Origin: Kocuria marina
GTDB taxonomy: Bacteria; Actinomycetota; Actinomycetes; Actinomycetales; Micrococcaceae
Direction of reading: 5' to 3'
Assembly: GCF_000786655.1 (NCBI RefSeq)
Contig: NZ_JROM01000058.1
Location: 62,001 to 126,000, forward strand
DNA: 64,000 bases
Within the stretch, counting starts at the first letter, position 1, and the number at the start of each line of letters is the position of its first letter. Under the pieces are notes generated by a model. It saw nothing but the letters and a program-made list of their open reading frames with translations, was not told where the DNA came from and did no database searches. This document shows, one piece after another, positions 39,208 through 48,041 of the stretch. Both the position numbers and the translations under genes were made by a program.

Positions 39208-39249
39208 TACGCGATCGGCCCGTGGCATGTGCCACGGGCCGATCGCGTA
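39208..39249. terminator. Bidirectional terminator, 19-bp stem
   Basis: The 19 bases at 39208-39226 pair with 39231-39249 around ATGT. It separates the CDGSH gene from the convergent 55-residue gene. Confidence 0.85.
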
Positions 39250-39259
39250 GTGGTTCAGG

Positions 39260-39427
39260 TCAGTTCTCGGTGGCGGGCTCGTCGCCCTTGTTGTCCGTCA
39301 TGGCGCCCACGCCCTCGTCGGCGGGTTCGGCGTCCGTCTGGGTCTCCTGACCTAGGGCCGCACTCTCTTCCTGGGGGCTCATCTTGATGGATTCCTCGCC
39401 CGCGTTGGCGGGATTTTTCTCTGCCAC
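39260..39427 (-). CDS. 55-residue acidic protein, unknown function
   Basis: From GTG 39427, with AAAGGA seven bases upstream, to TGA 39260. Composition is strongly acidic (Glu, Asp) with Ala, Pro and Asn, and no hydrophobic core, suggesting an intrinsically disordered or very hydrophilic protein. ESIKMSPQEESAALG near the middle. It is bounded by a terminator on its 3' side. No family recognised. Confidence 0.55.
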   Translation of the reverse strand: MAEKNPANAGEESIKMSPQEESAALGQETQTDAEPADEGVGAMTDNKGDEPATEN

Positions 39428-39647
39428 GTGCTGTCCTTTCGTTGGACGTCTCGGTCGGCGGAATCGCTGACCCTCCCATCCTCGTCAGCGTACTGACGAT
39501 TGACAAGGGAAGACGTCCCCCGGCCGATGTCAAGCGGATGTCATCGCACTACACGTTGTGACGCACGGCGCAACATTCCTTGGGTGAGCGCCCGCCCGGT
39601 TCCTAGGCTGAGTGACCTCACCCCTTCCACTGCACAGGAGTCGCACC

Positions 39648-40565
39648 GTGCGTACATTGATCTTGCTCGCCCTGGTGGGTTTCGGGGCGCAACTCGTGGA
39701 CGGTTCGCTCGGTATGGCCTACGGCGTGACCTCATCCACCCTGCTGTTGGCCGTGGGCCTGACCCCCGCCTCGGTGTCCGCGACAGTGCACCTCGCGGAG
39801 GTGGGCACCACCCTGGCCTCCGGGCTCTCGCACTGGCGCTTCGGCAACATCGATTGGCGCGTCGTAGGCTTCATGGCGGTTCCCGGCGGGATCGCCGCGT
39901 TCGCGGGCGCCCATCTGCTGACCCTCTCCGGGGAGGCCGCCGCACCGGTGATGTCCGTGATCCTGTTGCTGCTGGGCTGCTACGTGGTGTGGCGGTTCTT
40001 GCGGCTCGGCGGGCGGCGCCCGAACTTCACGGGCAAGGTGCGCGGATTCTTCCTGATCCCCCTGGCCACGGTCGCGGGCTTCATGGACGCGATCGGCGGC
40101 GGTGGGTGGGGCCCCGTGGGCACCCCCACCCTGCTGGCCTCCGGCAAGATCGCCCCGCGCAAGGTCATCGGATCCATCGACACGTCCGAGTTCGTGGTCA
40201 GTCTGGGTGCCTCCATCGGGTTCCTGATGGCACTCGGCAGCCAGGGCGTCGACTTCGGCATGGTCCTGGCTCTACTGATCGGCGGTGTGGTGGCCGCGCC
40301 GATCGCCGCGTGGCTCGTGCGTTGGCTCGCCCCGCGCATCCTCGCCGTCGGCGCCGGCGGACTCATCATCTTCACGAACACGCGTACCCTGTTGCGCCTG
40401 GACGCCGTGCAGGCGCGCCTCCCCGGCGACGCCGCGTACTACGCGATCCTCGGCGCGCTCGCCCTGCTGTGGATCGTCGCGGTCGTCTGGGTCGTGCGCC
40501 GCGAACTCGCCGACCGCCGCTCCGCGACCCTGCGCACCGAGGTGCGCGTCCCCGAGAGCGTCTGA
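39648..40565 (+). CDS. TauE/SafE-family sulfite/organosulfonate exporter
   Basis: 305 residues, eight or so membrane helices. The family repeats are visible: GAQLVDGSLGMAYGVTSSTLLLAVGLTPASVSATVHLAE (about 10-50) and GFMDAIGGGGWGPVGTPTLLASGKIAPRKVIGSIDTSE (about 145-183). GTG 39648 has AGGAG eight bases upstream. Transports sulfur anions or sulfonates; substrate here unknown. Ends in a hairpin shared with ohr. A second, decayed TauE relative lies at 41433. Confidence 0.85.
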   Translation: MRTLILLALVGFGAQLVDGSLGMAYGVTSSTLLLAVGLTPASVSATVHLAEVGTTLASGLSHWRFGNIDWRVVGFMAVPGGIAAFAGAHLLTLSGEAAAPVMSVILLLLGCYVVWRFLRLGGRRPNFTGKVRGFFLIPLATVAGFMDAIGGGGWGPVGTPTLLASGKIAPRKVIGSIDTSEFVVSLGASIGFLMALGSQGVDFGMVLALLIGGVVAAPIAAWLVRWLAPRILAVGAGGLIIFTNTRTLLRLDAVQARLPGDAAYYAILGALALLWIVAVVWVVRRELADRRSATLRTEVRVPESV

Positions 40566-40575
40566 GGGCGACGTC

Positions 40576-40607
40576 GCGCCGAGGGGACGTGACATCCCCC
40601 TCGGCGC
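40576..40607. terminator. Hairpin between TauE/SafE gene and ohr
   Basis: GCGCCGAGGGG (40576-40586) pairs with CCCCTCGGCGC (40597-40607), ten-base loop, between convergent genes. Confidence 0.7.
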
Positions 40608-40724
40608 CGTGGGGCTCGTGGCCCCCGCCCGTGCGTCACGGCACGGCCCCGTCAGGGCCTCAGTGGGCCGCAGAACGCCGGGGACGTGCCGTGCGCTCTC
40701 ATCGGGCGCGGTGCGACGCGCTCG

Positions 40725-41147
40725 TCAATCCTCCACGACGGTCACGGTGACCTCGATGTTGCCGCGCGTGGCGTTGGAATAGGGACAGACCTGGTGCGCG
40801 GCGTCCGCGAGTTCCTGGGCCGCGTCGTGCTCGAGTTCGGGGATGATCACTTCCAACTGCACGGCCAGGGTGAACCCGCCTGCGCCGTTGTCGCCGATCT
40901 GCACGCGGGCACCCACGGCGGAATCACCGAGCGAGACCTTCTGCTGGCGGGCGACCATCTGCAGGGCGGAGTGGAAGCAGGCCGCGTACCCGGCGGCGAA
41001 AAGCTGCTCGGGATTGGCGCCGTTCCCGGATCCCCCCATCTCCTTCGGCACGGCCAGGTCGAACTGCAGCGACCCGTCCTTGGTGGCGACGCTGCCGTTG
41101 CGGCCCGCGCCCTGGGCAAGCGCTTCCGCGGTATACATAGCCTTCAT
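40725..41147 (-). CDS. ohr: Organic hydroperoxide resistance protein Ohr
   Basis: Thiol peroxidase of 140 residues that reduces organic and lipid hydroperoxides with lipoylated partners. The reactive pair is C57 (AAGYAACFHSAL) and C121 (HQVCPYSNATRGN). ATG 41147 with GAGGAA upstream. A perfect palindromic operator lies about 90 bases upstream. The cognate MarR-type repressor is not adjacent; the best candidate is the OhrR-like gene at 51886. Confidence 0.93.
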   Translation of the reverse strand: MKAMYTAEALAQGAGRNGSVATKDGSLQFDLAVPKEMGGSGNGANPEQLFAAGYAACFHSALQMVARQQKVSLGDSAVGARVQIGDNGAGGFTLAVQLEVIIPELEHDAAQELADAAHQVCPYSNATRGNIEVTVTVVED

Positions 41148-41234
41148 GATGATTCCTCGTCCTTTCCGTGGCCGGTGAGCCCCGGCCCTGAACGCCGGGT
41201 GGTACGACCGCAATCGATGGTAGGTCGCGGTATT

Positions 41235-41252
41235 TAGATTGTCCACAATCTA
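41235..41252. promoter_or_regulatory. Palindromic operator upstream of ohr, likely OhrR box
   Basis: TAGATTGTCCACAATCTA: eight-base arms with a CC centre, perfect. On the ohr strand it overlaps a TAAATA -10-like hexamer (41231-41236), a position suited to repression. MarR-type OhrR binds AT-rich palindromes of this kind. Confidence 0.75.
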
Positions 41253-41432
41253 GACGTTCACTTTTCATGCGGGACGGGCCGGTGAGGGCCACCCGGAATC
41301 CCCCTCCCCTGCACCCCACCGCGTGATCCGCACACGGTTCTCCCTCGCTCCAAAATTACCCCCGGGAGTATGTGCTACAGCGAGTGCGGCTTGCTTCGGC
41401 GCGCACCCCAGGACCGTCATCATCCCGCAGGA

Positions 41433-42113
41433 GTGATCGCGCTCATCGTCGTCATCGCAGGGCTGCTGGTGGGGCTCGTCATGGGCGCGCTGGGCGGCGG
41501 CGGGGCCATCATGACCGTGCCGCTGCTCACCTTCGCCCTGGGACTCCCCCCGACCCACGCAACGGTGGGTTCCCTAGTGGTCGTGATCTCGGGTGCGATT
41601 TCGGGCCTGGTCTCGCATCTCCGGCGCCGCCACGTCCGCCCTGGGATCGGCGTGGTCTTCGGCGCCCTGGGCACAGGGGGCGCGGTGCTCGCTGCCAACG
41701 TGTCCGGCCTGATGGACGACGCCGTGCTGCTCACGCTGTTCTCCGCGCTGCTCGTGGTCGTGGCCGCGGCCATGATCGTGAAGAACACGCGGCGACGCTC
41801 GTCCCGCCCGTCCTCGAACCACGACGGCCCCGAGAACCGTCTCGTATGATCCGACCCGCGCTCATGGCTACCGCTCATCCTCACCGCCCTCGTCAACAGT
41901 CTCGTGACCCTGTCGCTGCACACGAGCGTCCTACCCCACCTGGAGTGGGAGGCCGTGGGGCCGTTCGCGGGCGCCGCCGTGGTGGGCCCAGCACTCGGCG
42001 CCCGCGTGGGCCACCGGATCAACACGCGCCTGCTGTCGTTGGACTTCGCCGGCCTGCTGGTGCTCACGGAGTGTTACACCGCCCTGCAAAGCGTGCCCCG
42101 GCTCCTGGGCTGA
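41433..42113 (+). pseudogene. TauE/SafE-family exporter, internally deleted with a stop codon
   Basis: First half intact: GLLVGLVMGALGGGGAIMTVPLLTFALGLPPTHATVGSLVV and following helices. Then TGA at 41847-41849. In the same frame reading resumes at LPLILTALVNSLVTLSLH and the last repeat VGPFAGAAVVGPALGARVGHRINTR. The usual second-repeat glycine motif (about 40 residues) between the two parts is absent, so both a deletion and a stop are present. The first part alone could still be translated. Confidence 0.75.
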
Positions 42114-42180
42114 CCCTGTGACACCCCGCACCCGAGCCGGGCACCGTCCCGTCCGAGAACCACTCGAGAAGGAGAACACC

Positions 42181-42732
42181 ATGTCCTCACCCGCCACCGT
42201 TTCCGCCTCCGAACTCCAGGACCCCCATGAGGGTGCACCGCTGTTCCTGGACGTCAGGGCCCCCGTGGAGTTCGGCATCAGTCACATTCCGGGCTCCGTC
42301 AACGCCCCCCCTGGCTCTCACCGAGAAGCACACCCGGCAGATCGGGCAGCTACTACCCCGCGACACCGTGGTGATCTGCCGCTCCGGAGCCCGCTCAACG
42401 CGCGCCGCGGAGCTGTTGGCCTCGGCGGGTATGACGAGCGCAACCGTCCTGACCGGCGGGATCGACGCATGGCGCGACGCCGGACGCACGGTGCGCACCG
42501 GTGCTGGGATCTGGAACGCCAGGTCCGACTGACCGCCGGGTCCCTGGTACTCGCAGGGCTTCTGACGAGCACCGTGGCGCCGCGTGCCACATGGTTCTCC
42601 GGCGCCGTCGGCGCGGGGCTGGTCTTCGCCGCCGTGAGCAACACCTGCGCCATGGGCCAGCTGCTCTCGGCCCTGCCGCACAACCAGCGCGACCACGTCC
42701 ACCTGGCGGACGTCACGCGTCGGCTCGCCTGA
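42181..42732 (+). pseudogene. Rhodanese-DUF2892 (YgaP-like) sulfurtransferase, two frameshifts
   Basis: Frame one gives ASELQDPHEGAPLFLDVRAPVEFGISHIPGSVNAP. At a run of seven C (about 42305-42311) the sense shifts to another frame: LALTEKHTRQIGQLLPRDTVVICRSGARSTRAAELL with the active cysteine of VICRSGARS. Near 42505-42515 it returns to the first frame for the membrane tail RQVRLTAGSLVLAGLL. Removing one C from the run repairs the first break. Sequencing error in the homopolymer cannot be excluded, but a second compensating shift makes real decay likelier. ATG with GAGAAGGAG upstream. Confidence 0.75.
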
Positions 42733-42774
42733 GACGCGAAACCGCAGCGCCGCCGAGAACGTTCTCTCGGCGGC

Positions 42775-43745
42775 ACTGCACGGAGAAGGACCGCATCGTG
42801 GTGGTGCCGCCGCTGTATCACTGCTTCGGGATGGTGATCGGTAACCTCGCGGCCACGTCCCACGGCAGCGCGATCATCCTGTCGGGGCCGGGGCTCGACC
42901 CGCGGGCCGCGCTTCGCGCCGTCTCTCAGGAGAAGGCCACAAGCCTGTACGGGGTGCCCACCATGTTCATCGCCGAGCTCGAGCTGCCGGACTTCGGGGA
43001 CTACGACCTGTCCTCGCCGTGCAGCGGCGTGATGGCCGGTTCCCCGTGCCCCATGGAGGTCATGCGCAAGGTGATCGACAAGATGCACATGAGCGAGGTC
43101 GCGATCTGCTACGGCATGACGGAGACCTCGCCGGTGAGCTTCCAAACGCGCGCGGACGACTCGTTGGACCGCTGCGTGGAGACCGTGGGCCGGGTGCACC
43201 CGCCCGTGAAGGTCAGGACCGTGGATCCCTCCACAGGTGAGACCGTGCCGCGCGGCACGGCCGGGGAGTTCCACCCCCGCGGCTACTCGGTCGTGAAGGG
43301 CTACTGGGGTCAGGAGGAGAAGACCCGCGAGACCGTCGACTCCGACGGCTGGTTGCACACCGGGGACATCGCCGTCATGGATCAGGACGGGTACGCGCAG
43401 ATCACCGGCCGCATCAAGGAGATGGTGATCCGGGGCGGGGAGAACATCTACCCGCGCGAGGTCGAGGAGTTCCTCTACACCCACCCGGACATCGTGGACG
43501 CCCAGGTGATCGGTGTACCGAGCAAGAAGTACGGGGAGGAGCTCATGGTGTGGATCCGGGCGCGTCAGGGCGCGGCCCCCATCACGACGGAATCCATCGC
43601 GCAGTTCTCGCAGGGGAAGATCTCCCACCACGAGATCCCGCGCTATGTGCACGTGGTGGAGGAGTTGCCCATGACCGTCACGGGCAAGGTCCGCAAGGTG
43701 GAGATGCGTGAGGAGGCGCTCAAGCTGCTGGATCTGGAGCGCTGA
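42775..43745 (+). pseudogene. Acyl-CoA synthetase (AMP-binding) C-terminal fragment
   Basis: About 320 codons of a roughly 550-residue fatty-acid/acyl-CoA ligase. Begins at KDRIVVVPPLYHCFGMVIGNL; then CYGMTETSPVSF (ATP/AMP motif), GWLHTGDIAVMDQDGY, GRIKEMVIRGGENIYPREVEE and the C-terminal lysine in VTGKVRKVEM. The N-terminal domain, including the first P-loop-like motif, is missing and no start codon with a ribosome site is present, so it cannot make a complete enzyme. The reading frame is otherwise clean. Confidence 0.8.
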
Positions 43746-43776
43746 ACCCGCAGGTTATTTTACTTATATGTGAATG

Positions 43777-43800
43777 AGTATTACGGTATAACTAAATACT
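43777..43800. promoter_or_regulatory. AT-rich promoter with inverted repeat ahead of HTH/PIN pair
   Basis: AGTATT (43777-43782) and AATACT (43795-43800) form an inverted repeat with a 12-base spacer inside a strikingly AT-rich stretch (43753-43800). It lies just before the antitoxin-like gene and could be its own operator. Confidence 0.4.
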
Positions 43801-43828
43801 TACGAGCACGGCGCGAAGGGAGACGCCA

Positions 43829-44260
43829 ATGACCACCATGACTGAGCGGATCACGATCTCGGCCCAGACCGTGCGCGCGGCGCAGGCCCCCGCGCGTCAG
43901 GGTTCAACCTTGGTTCTGCGCGATGCAAACGGCGGGGAGGTGGAACTCCCGGACGAGGTCCAGAGGACACTCCTCCATGCACTCACGGCCATTGCCGAGC
44001 ACGGTTCGGTCAGCATTGCTCAAATGCCCGACGAGCTGACAAGTACGGTGGCCGCGGACATCCTGGGGGTCTCTCGCCCCACCCTTCTCCGTTGGACCCG
44101 CGAGGGGCTGATCGAATCCTTCAAGGTCGGATCACATACGCGCTTCCGTCGTTCCGATGTCCTCCGATTGCGGGAACAGCGGGAAACGGAACGTCGCGAC
44201 GCCTTCGAGAAACTGCGGGCACTCGACGCGGCAGACAATTTCGAGCTTTTCGAGGACTGA
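43829..44260 (+). CDS. HTH DNA-binding protein, probable antitoxin
   Basis: 143 residues. The N-terminal part (1-65) is of unknown fold; residues about 70-115 form an excisionase/MerR-like HTH (STVAADILGVSRPTLLRWTREGLIESFKVGSHTRFRRSDVLRL). The tail is charged and helical and ends acidic (DAADNFELFED), a feature that can occlude a toxin. GGGAG precedes the ATG. It is followed by a PIN-domain gene 80 bp downstream. Known pairs of an HTH antitoxin with a PIN ribonuclease make toxin-antitoxin the best reading. Confidence 0.72.
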   Translation: MTTMTERITISAQTVRAAQAPARQGSTLVLRDANGGEVELPDEVQRTLLHALTAIAEHGSVSIAQMPDELTSTVAADILGVSRPTLLRWTREGLIESFKVGSHTRFRRSDVLRLREQRETERRDAFEKLRALDAADNFELFED

Positions 44261-44280
44261 GATCATGCGTTCGTGAGCGA

Positions 44281-44321
44281 CACGGGGGGCACCCCTGTTT
44301 TCAACCAGGGTGCCCCCCGTG
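44281..44321 (+). terminator. Hairpin between the HTH and PIN genes
   Basis: CACGGGGGGCACCC (44281-44294) pairs with GGGTGCCCCCCGTG (44308-44321), 14-bp perfect stem with 13-base loop. Intrinsic terminator or attenuator inside the gene pair. Confidence 0.7.
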
Positions 44322-44340
44322 ATGTCATTAGATTGGGACC

Positions 44341-44916
44341 ATGACGCAAAGAGTTTTCGTCGATGCCAACGTCCTCTTCAGCAAGACCCTGATGGATTGG
44401 CTCTTCTTGTTGCGCCTTGAAAACCCCGCGATGTTCCAGGTCCACAGCACGGAGGACGTCTTCGCGGAGGTCATCGCGAACATGCGTAAGAAATGCCCTA
44501 CAGCTCCGGGACATAGAACCGCCCAGCGGGCGCAGCTGATACGCAAGAACATGGATGAGGTCCTGCAGGGCTTCCCGTCCGATCTCGATTTCACCGGTAT
44601 GGATCGCCACGATTACCACGTCCACGCGGGGGCCGTTTTCGGAGGCGCAGACATCATCCTCACATGCAACGATCCCAATGACATCACGACAACACCCGAG
44701 ACAGAACCGTATGAGGTCATCCATCCAGACGATTTCTTTTTGCTGGTTACTGATTCGAATCCGGCCTGCGTAGTTCCCATTGCGCGCAATCAAATAAAGT
44801 ATTGGAGTGGCAAGTCCAACCACCTGCAGTTGGACCAGGCGCTCCTCAAAGCTGGGTGTCCCCGATTTGCTTTCCGAATCCGAGAGGCCTTAGCCCACAT
44901 TGCTCAGCTACCCTGA
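44341..44916 (+). CDS. PIN-domain ribonuclease, probable toxin
   Basis: 191 residues. The PIN-fold acidic residues are visible: D8 in VFVDANVLFSKTLMDWLF, E in DVFAEVIANMRKK (about 43), and the aspartates in GADIILTCNDPNDI (about 105-117). It is longer than typical VapC (130-140) owing to a C-terminal extension of about 60 residues (WSGKSNHLQLDQALLKAG). Codon use is less GC-extreme than in the neighbours. Paired with the upstream HTH gene; RNA cleavage is inferred from the fold. Confidence 0.75.
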   Translation: MTQRVFVDANVLFSKTLMDWLFLLRLENPAMFQVHSTEDVFAEVIANMRKKCPTAPGHRTAQRAQLIRKNMDEVLQGFPSDLDFTGMDRHDYHVHAGAVFGGADIILTCNDPNDITTTPETEPYEVIHPDDFFLLVTDSNPACVVPIARNQIKYWSGKSNHLQLDQALLKAGCPRFAFRIREALAHIAQLP

Positions 44917-44930
44917 GGACGCTTCCTGAC

Positions 44931-45614
44931 ATGCTCACGTTGGAGGAGATCTTCCCGCCCTACGGGCTGCGCATCACCTGCAGGAACGTGGAACTGCGTG
45001 TGCTCCGGGACGAGGACTTCCCGGAGCTCGTAGAACTCGTCCAGAACGGCATCTCGGTCTCCGGCCTCCCCATGCCTTTCCCGCGCGCGTGGCACGAGGA
45101 ACCGTACGCCCCCGGGACACCAGACGGTTTCCCGGCGACGTCACTGTCCTGGTGGTGGACGCAACGGTCAACGTTCGCGCCGGATCGCTGGAACCTGGCG
45201 CTGACCGTCCGCTGTGACGGCGAGCTCGTCGGCGTGCAGGACGTGATGGCCCAGGACTTCCCCCTCACCCGCTGGGTCACCACGGGATCGTGGCTCGGCC
45301 GAGCACACCAAGGCAGGGGTCTCGGGACGCTCATGCGCCAAATGGCAGTCGGCTTCGCATTCGATGAGCTGGACGCGCTCACGTGCGAGTCCGCGTACGT
45401 CGTAAGCAATCACGCCTCGGCGGCGGTCAGCCGGAAGACCGGTTACGTGGACAACGGCCGGGTCCGCGGGGTGCAGCACACCCGGGAGGGGACGGTCGGG
45501 ATGGAGGAGCAGCGCGTCGTCGTCACGCCCGACACCTACGTGCGGCCCGGGGAACCGGTGACCCACGAGGGCAAGCAGGCGCTGCGCGGCTTCTTCGGGA
45601 TCGAACGCGGCTGA
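44931..45614 (+). CDS. GNAT-family N-acetyltransferase
   Basis: 227 residues. ELRVLRDEDFPELVELVQNG near the start and TTGSWLGRAHQGRGLGTLMRQMAVGFAFDELDALTCES (about 121-158) with the QGRGLG acetyl-CoA loop; NHASAAVSRKTGYVDNGR follows. Resembles succinyl/acetyl transferases of the RimJ group. It begins 14 bp after the PIN gene but its own function gives no clear link to it. Confidence 0.82.
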   Translation: MLTLEEIFPPYGLRITCRNVELRVLRDEDFPELVELVQNGISVSGLPMPFPRAWHEEPYAPGTPDGFPATSLSWWWTQRSTFAPDRWNLALTVRCDGELVGVQDVMAQDFPLTRWVTTGSWLGRAHQGRGLGTLMRQMAVGFAFDELDALTCESAYVVSNHASAAVSRKTGYVDNGRVRGVQHTREGTVGMEEQRVVVTPDTYVRPGEPVTHEGKQALRGFFGIERG

Positions 45615-45717
45615 CCTCCAGCCCGCTAAAGGCCCACGCACCATGCTCTGACGACGGCGAGGTAGCAGTCCTCGCGACATCGACCCGTCACACGACGGGC
45701 CGCTGCGGTGCCGCCTC

Positions 45718-46482
45718 TCAGTACTCCGTCCGCAGCCACTCATCGAAGCGCTGCGAGGTGACGAACGCGTCCTGCGGGATCAGGCCGCCGTGGGCGATCG
45801 CCCGGCCGAGCAGCGGTGCTTCCTTCAGGACGCTGGGCGTACGGCCCGCGAGGTCACCGCCGGCCGCGAGGATGCGGCGGGCGAAGTTCGCCATGGTGTC
45901 CGCCTCCGGACCGCGCACCGCGAGGATCTCGTGACGTGCCTCGCGAGGGGTGGTGGCGACGTCGGCGACGAACCGCGCGACCTCCTCACGCCGCGCGGGC
46001 GCCATGAGGAGGGTGGGCACCAGGGCCACCGGGCCGCGCGCGACCAGGCCGGTGGTCGCGGGGATGAAGTCGAACCACTGGGTCGAGCGCACCGTGGTGG
46101 AGGGGATCCCCGCCTGCTGGTACACGCTTTCCTGCGCGGCCTTGCCCTTGTAGTAGCCGAAACCGCCGTTGACCCGGGGATCAGTAGCACCCGCGATGGA
46201 CAGGCATACGATCCGGCCCACGCCCTGCTCGCGCGCCGCCTCGACGGTCCGGGACGCGGCCCGCGTGAAGAACGGGACGGACTTGCGGGCACCGAACGTG
46301 TTGATATGCAACGCGTCCACGACGACGTCCACACCGGCCAGAGCCTGTGACAGGCCCCGGCCGGCCACGACGTCCACCCCCGTGCGGCGGCTCGCCCGCA
46401 CCAAGGTGTGGCCGTCGGCCTCGAGGAGGTCGGCGACGTCGGACCCGAAATTCCCGCTGGCACCCAGCACTGCGATCTTCAT
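45718..46482 (-). CDS. NmrA-like NAD(P)-binding protein (atypical SDR)
   Basis: 254 residues. MKIAVLGASGNFGSDVADLLEADGH is the GxxGxxG-type Rossmann motif of extended/atypical SDRs; VGRIVCLSIAGATDP and GYYKGKAAQESVYQQAGIPSTTVRSTQWFDF follow as in NmrA-like proteins, which sense redox state or reduce quinones. No YxxxK catalytic pair in the classic place is evident, though YYKGK is nearby. Adjacent to, and on the same strand as, photolyase with 31 bp between. Confidence 0.78.
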   Translation of the reverse strand: MKIAVLGASGNFGSDVADLLEADGHTLVRASRRTGVDVVAGRGLSQALAGVDVVVDALHINTFGARKSVPFFTRAASRTVEAAREQGVGRIVCLSIAGATDPRVNGGFGYYKGKAAQESVYQQAGIPSTTVRSTQWFDFIPATTGLVARGPVALVPTLLMAPARREEVARFVADVATTPREARHEILAVRGPEADTMANFARRILAAGGDLAGRTPSVLKEAPLLGRAIAHGGLIPQDAFVTSQRFDEWLRTEY

Positions 46483-46513
46483 GGGGCCAGGGTAGGCACG
46501 GAGCCTGCGAGGT

Positions 46514-47839
46514 TCACAGGGTCTTGAACAACTCCAGGGCGTGGGCGCGGGATACCTTGAGGTCCACGATGGGCTCCACGCCCTCCTGCCGCCCGTTCCA
46601 GCGGTCCACGTACACGAAATCCGGGTCGAACTTCTTCTGCTGGGTCTCGGGGTTGAAGATCCGGAAATAGGGGGCCGCGTCCGTCCCGGAACCGGCCACC
46701 CACTGCCAGTTGTGCGGGTTCGAGGCGGGATCCGCGTCCACGAGGGTGTCCCAGAACCACTGCTCCCCCAGCCGCCAGTCGATCAGCAGGTTCTTGGCCA
46801 ACAGGGACGCGGTCACCATGCGCACCCGGTTCTGCATGGTCCCGGTCTCCCACAGCTCGTGCATGCCCGCGTCCACCAGGGGAATCCCGGTACGGCCGCG
46901 CTGCCACGCGGCGAGCGCGTCCTCGTCCAACGGGGGCCACGGGAAGCGCTCGAACTTGGGGTTGATGGGGCGGGTGGCCATGTCCGGGTGGACGTAGAGG
47001 TTGTACCAGGCGTACTCGCGCCACCCCAGTTCGGTGAGGAACTTCCCCGGGTTCTCCGCGCGGGACAGCGCGGTGTACCACACGGTGTGCGGGCTGATCT
47101 CACCCCAACGCAGGTGTGGTGACAGGCCCGACGTCGCCGGTTTCGAGGGAACATCCCGGTCCCGCGTGTAGGTGGGCAGGCGCTCGTCGAGGAAGTCGTC
47201 GAGGCGTTCGTGGGCCGCGCGCTCGCCCACGGTCCACGTGCGGGCCAGGCCTTCCGACCAGTCCGGAGCGGTGGGCAGGAGCCCCCAGTCCTCGAGGGCG
47301 TCGGAGGCAGGGGCGGGCTCGGCGGGCACCACGGACGACGGCGCCGGATACGGTTCGCGCGGCGGCGGCCCGCTCGTGCATGCGCGCCAGAACGGGGTGA
47401 ACACCCGGTACGGGTCGCCGGCCTGCGTGGTGATGGTCCACGGTTCGAACATCAGGTTCCCGGCGTAGGAGTGCGCTTCCACCCCGTTCTCCCCGGCCCA
47501 GTCCTTGAGCCCGGCGTCCACCGCGCGCTCGGGCCCGCCGTAGCGCCGGTTCCACAGCACGCGGTCCGCGCCCGTTTCGCGGACGACGTCGCGCACGACC
47601 TCCCCTGCCGCCCCATGCCGCAGGGTCAGGGGCACCCCCAGGGCGGCGAGGTCCGCCGCCAGCGACGTGAGGGAGTGATGCAGCCACCACTTCGCCGCAC
47701 CGCCGAGGGGCCGGATGCCCGGGGATTCCTCGTCCAGCACGTACAGACACACCACGGGCTCACCGTGCACCACGGCCTCGTGCAGCGCCGGGTGGTCGGT
47801 GACCCTCAGGTCGTCGCGGAACAACACCACGGTGGTCAT
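46514..47839 (-). CDS. phr: Deoxyribodipyrimidine photolyase
   Basis: Light-driven repair of cyclobutane pyrimidine dimers; 441 residues, class I size. N-terminal antenna domain TTVVLFRDDLRVTDHPALHEAV, then the FAD-binding domain: LRWGEISPHTVW, WREYAWYNLYVHPDMATRPIN, GRTGIPLVDAGMHELWETGTMQNRVRMV, and LIDWRLGEQWFWDTLVDADPASN with the DNA/FAD Asn-Trp region NPHNWQWVAG. GAGGAG precedes the ATG. Complements the dimer glycosylase at 25.4 kb. Confidence 0.94.
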   Translation of the reverse strand: MTTVVLFRDDLRVTDHPALHEAVVHGEPVVCLYVLDEESPGIRPLGGAAKWWLHHSLTSLAADLAALGVPLTLRHGAAGEVVRDVVRETGADRVLWNRRYGGPERAVDAGLKDWAGENGVEAHSYAGNLMFEPWTITTQAGDPYRVFTPFWRACTSGPPPREPYPAPSSVVPAEPAPASDALEDWGLLPTAPDWSEGLARTWTVGERAAHERLDDFLDERLPTYTRDRDVPSKPATSGLSPHLRWGEISPHTVWYTALSRAENPGKFLTELGWREYAWYNLYVHPDMATRPINPKFERFPWPPLDEDALAAWQRGRTGIPLVDAGMHELWETGTMQNRVRMVTASLLAKNLLIDWRLGEQWFWDTLVDADPASNPHNWQWVAGSGTDAAPYFRIFNPETQQKKFDPDFVYVDRWNGRQEGVEPIVDLKVSRAHALELFKTL

Positions 47840-48041
47840 GCGAACTCCTCAATGGGACGTGCGTGTCCGCACCCCGGCCGTCCGGCACTGCGCGGGGCCC
47901 GGAGCCTGCTCCCCGTCAATCTACAGCCCCGGTGCAGGCACACCCCACGCGCAGCACAGGCCGGTCGGACCGTGGATCCAGCCCGGCTCCGTAGCGTCGA
48001 GGGTTCGACGCGCCACTGAGCGCCTTCCGAAGGAGCACGTG

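Noticed and set aside
42501-43745. A 414-codon frame that would give the acyl-CoA synthetase an N-terminus
   Set aside because: The first 90 codons read Arg/Pro/Ala-rich nonsense in the wrong frame of the rhodanese gene; true homology starts only at about 42775.
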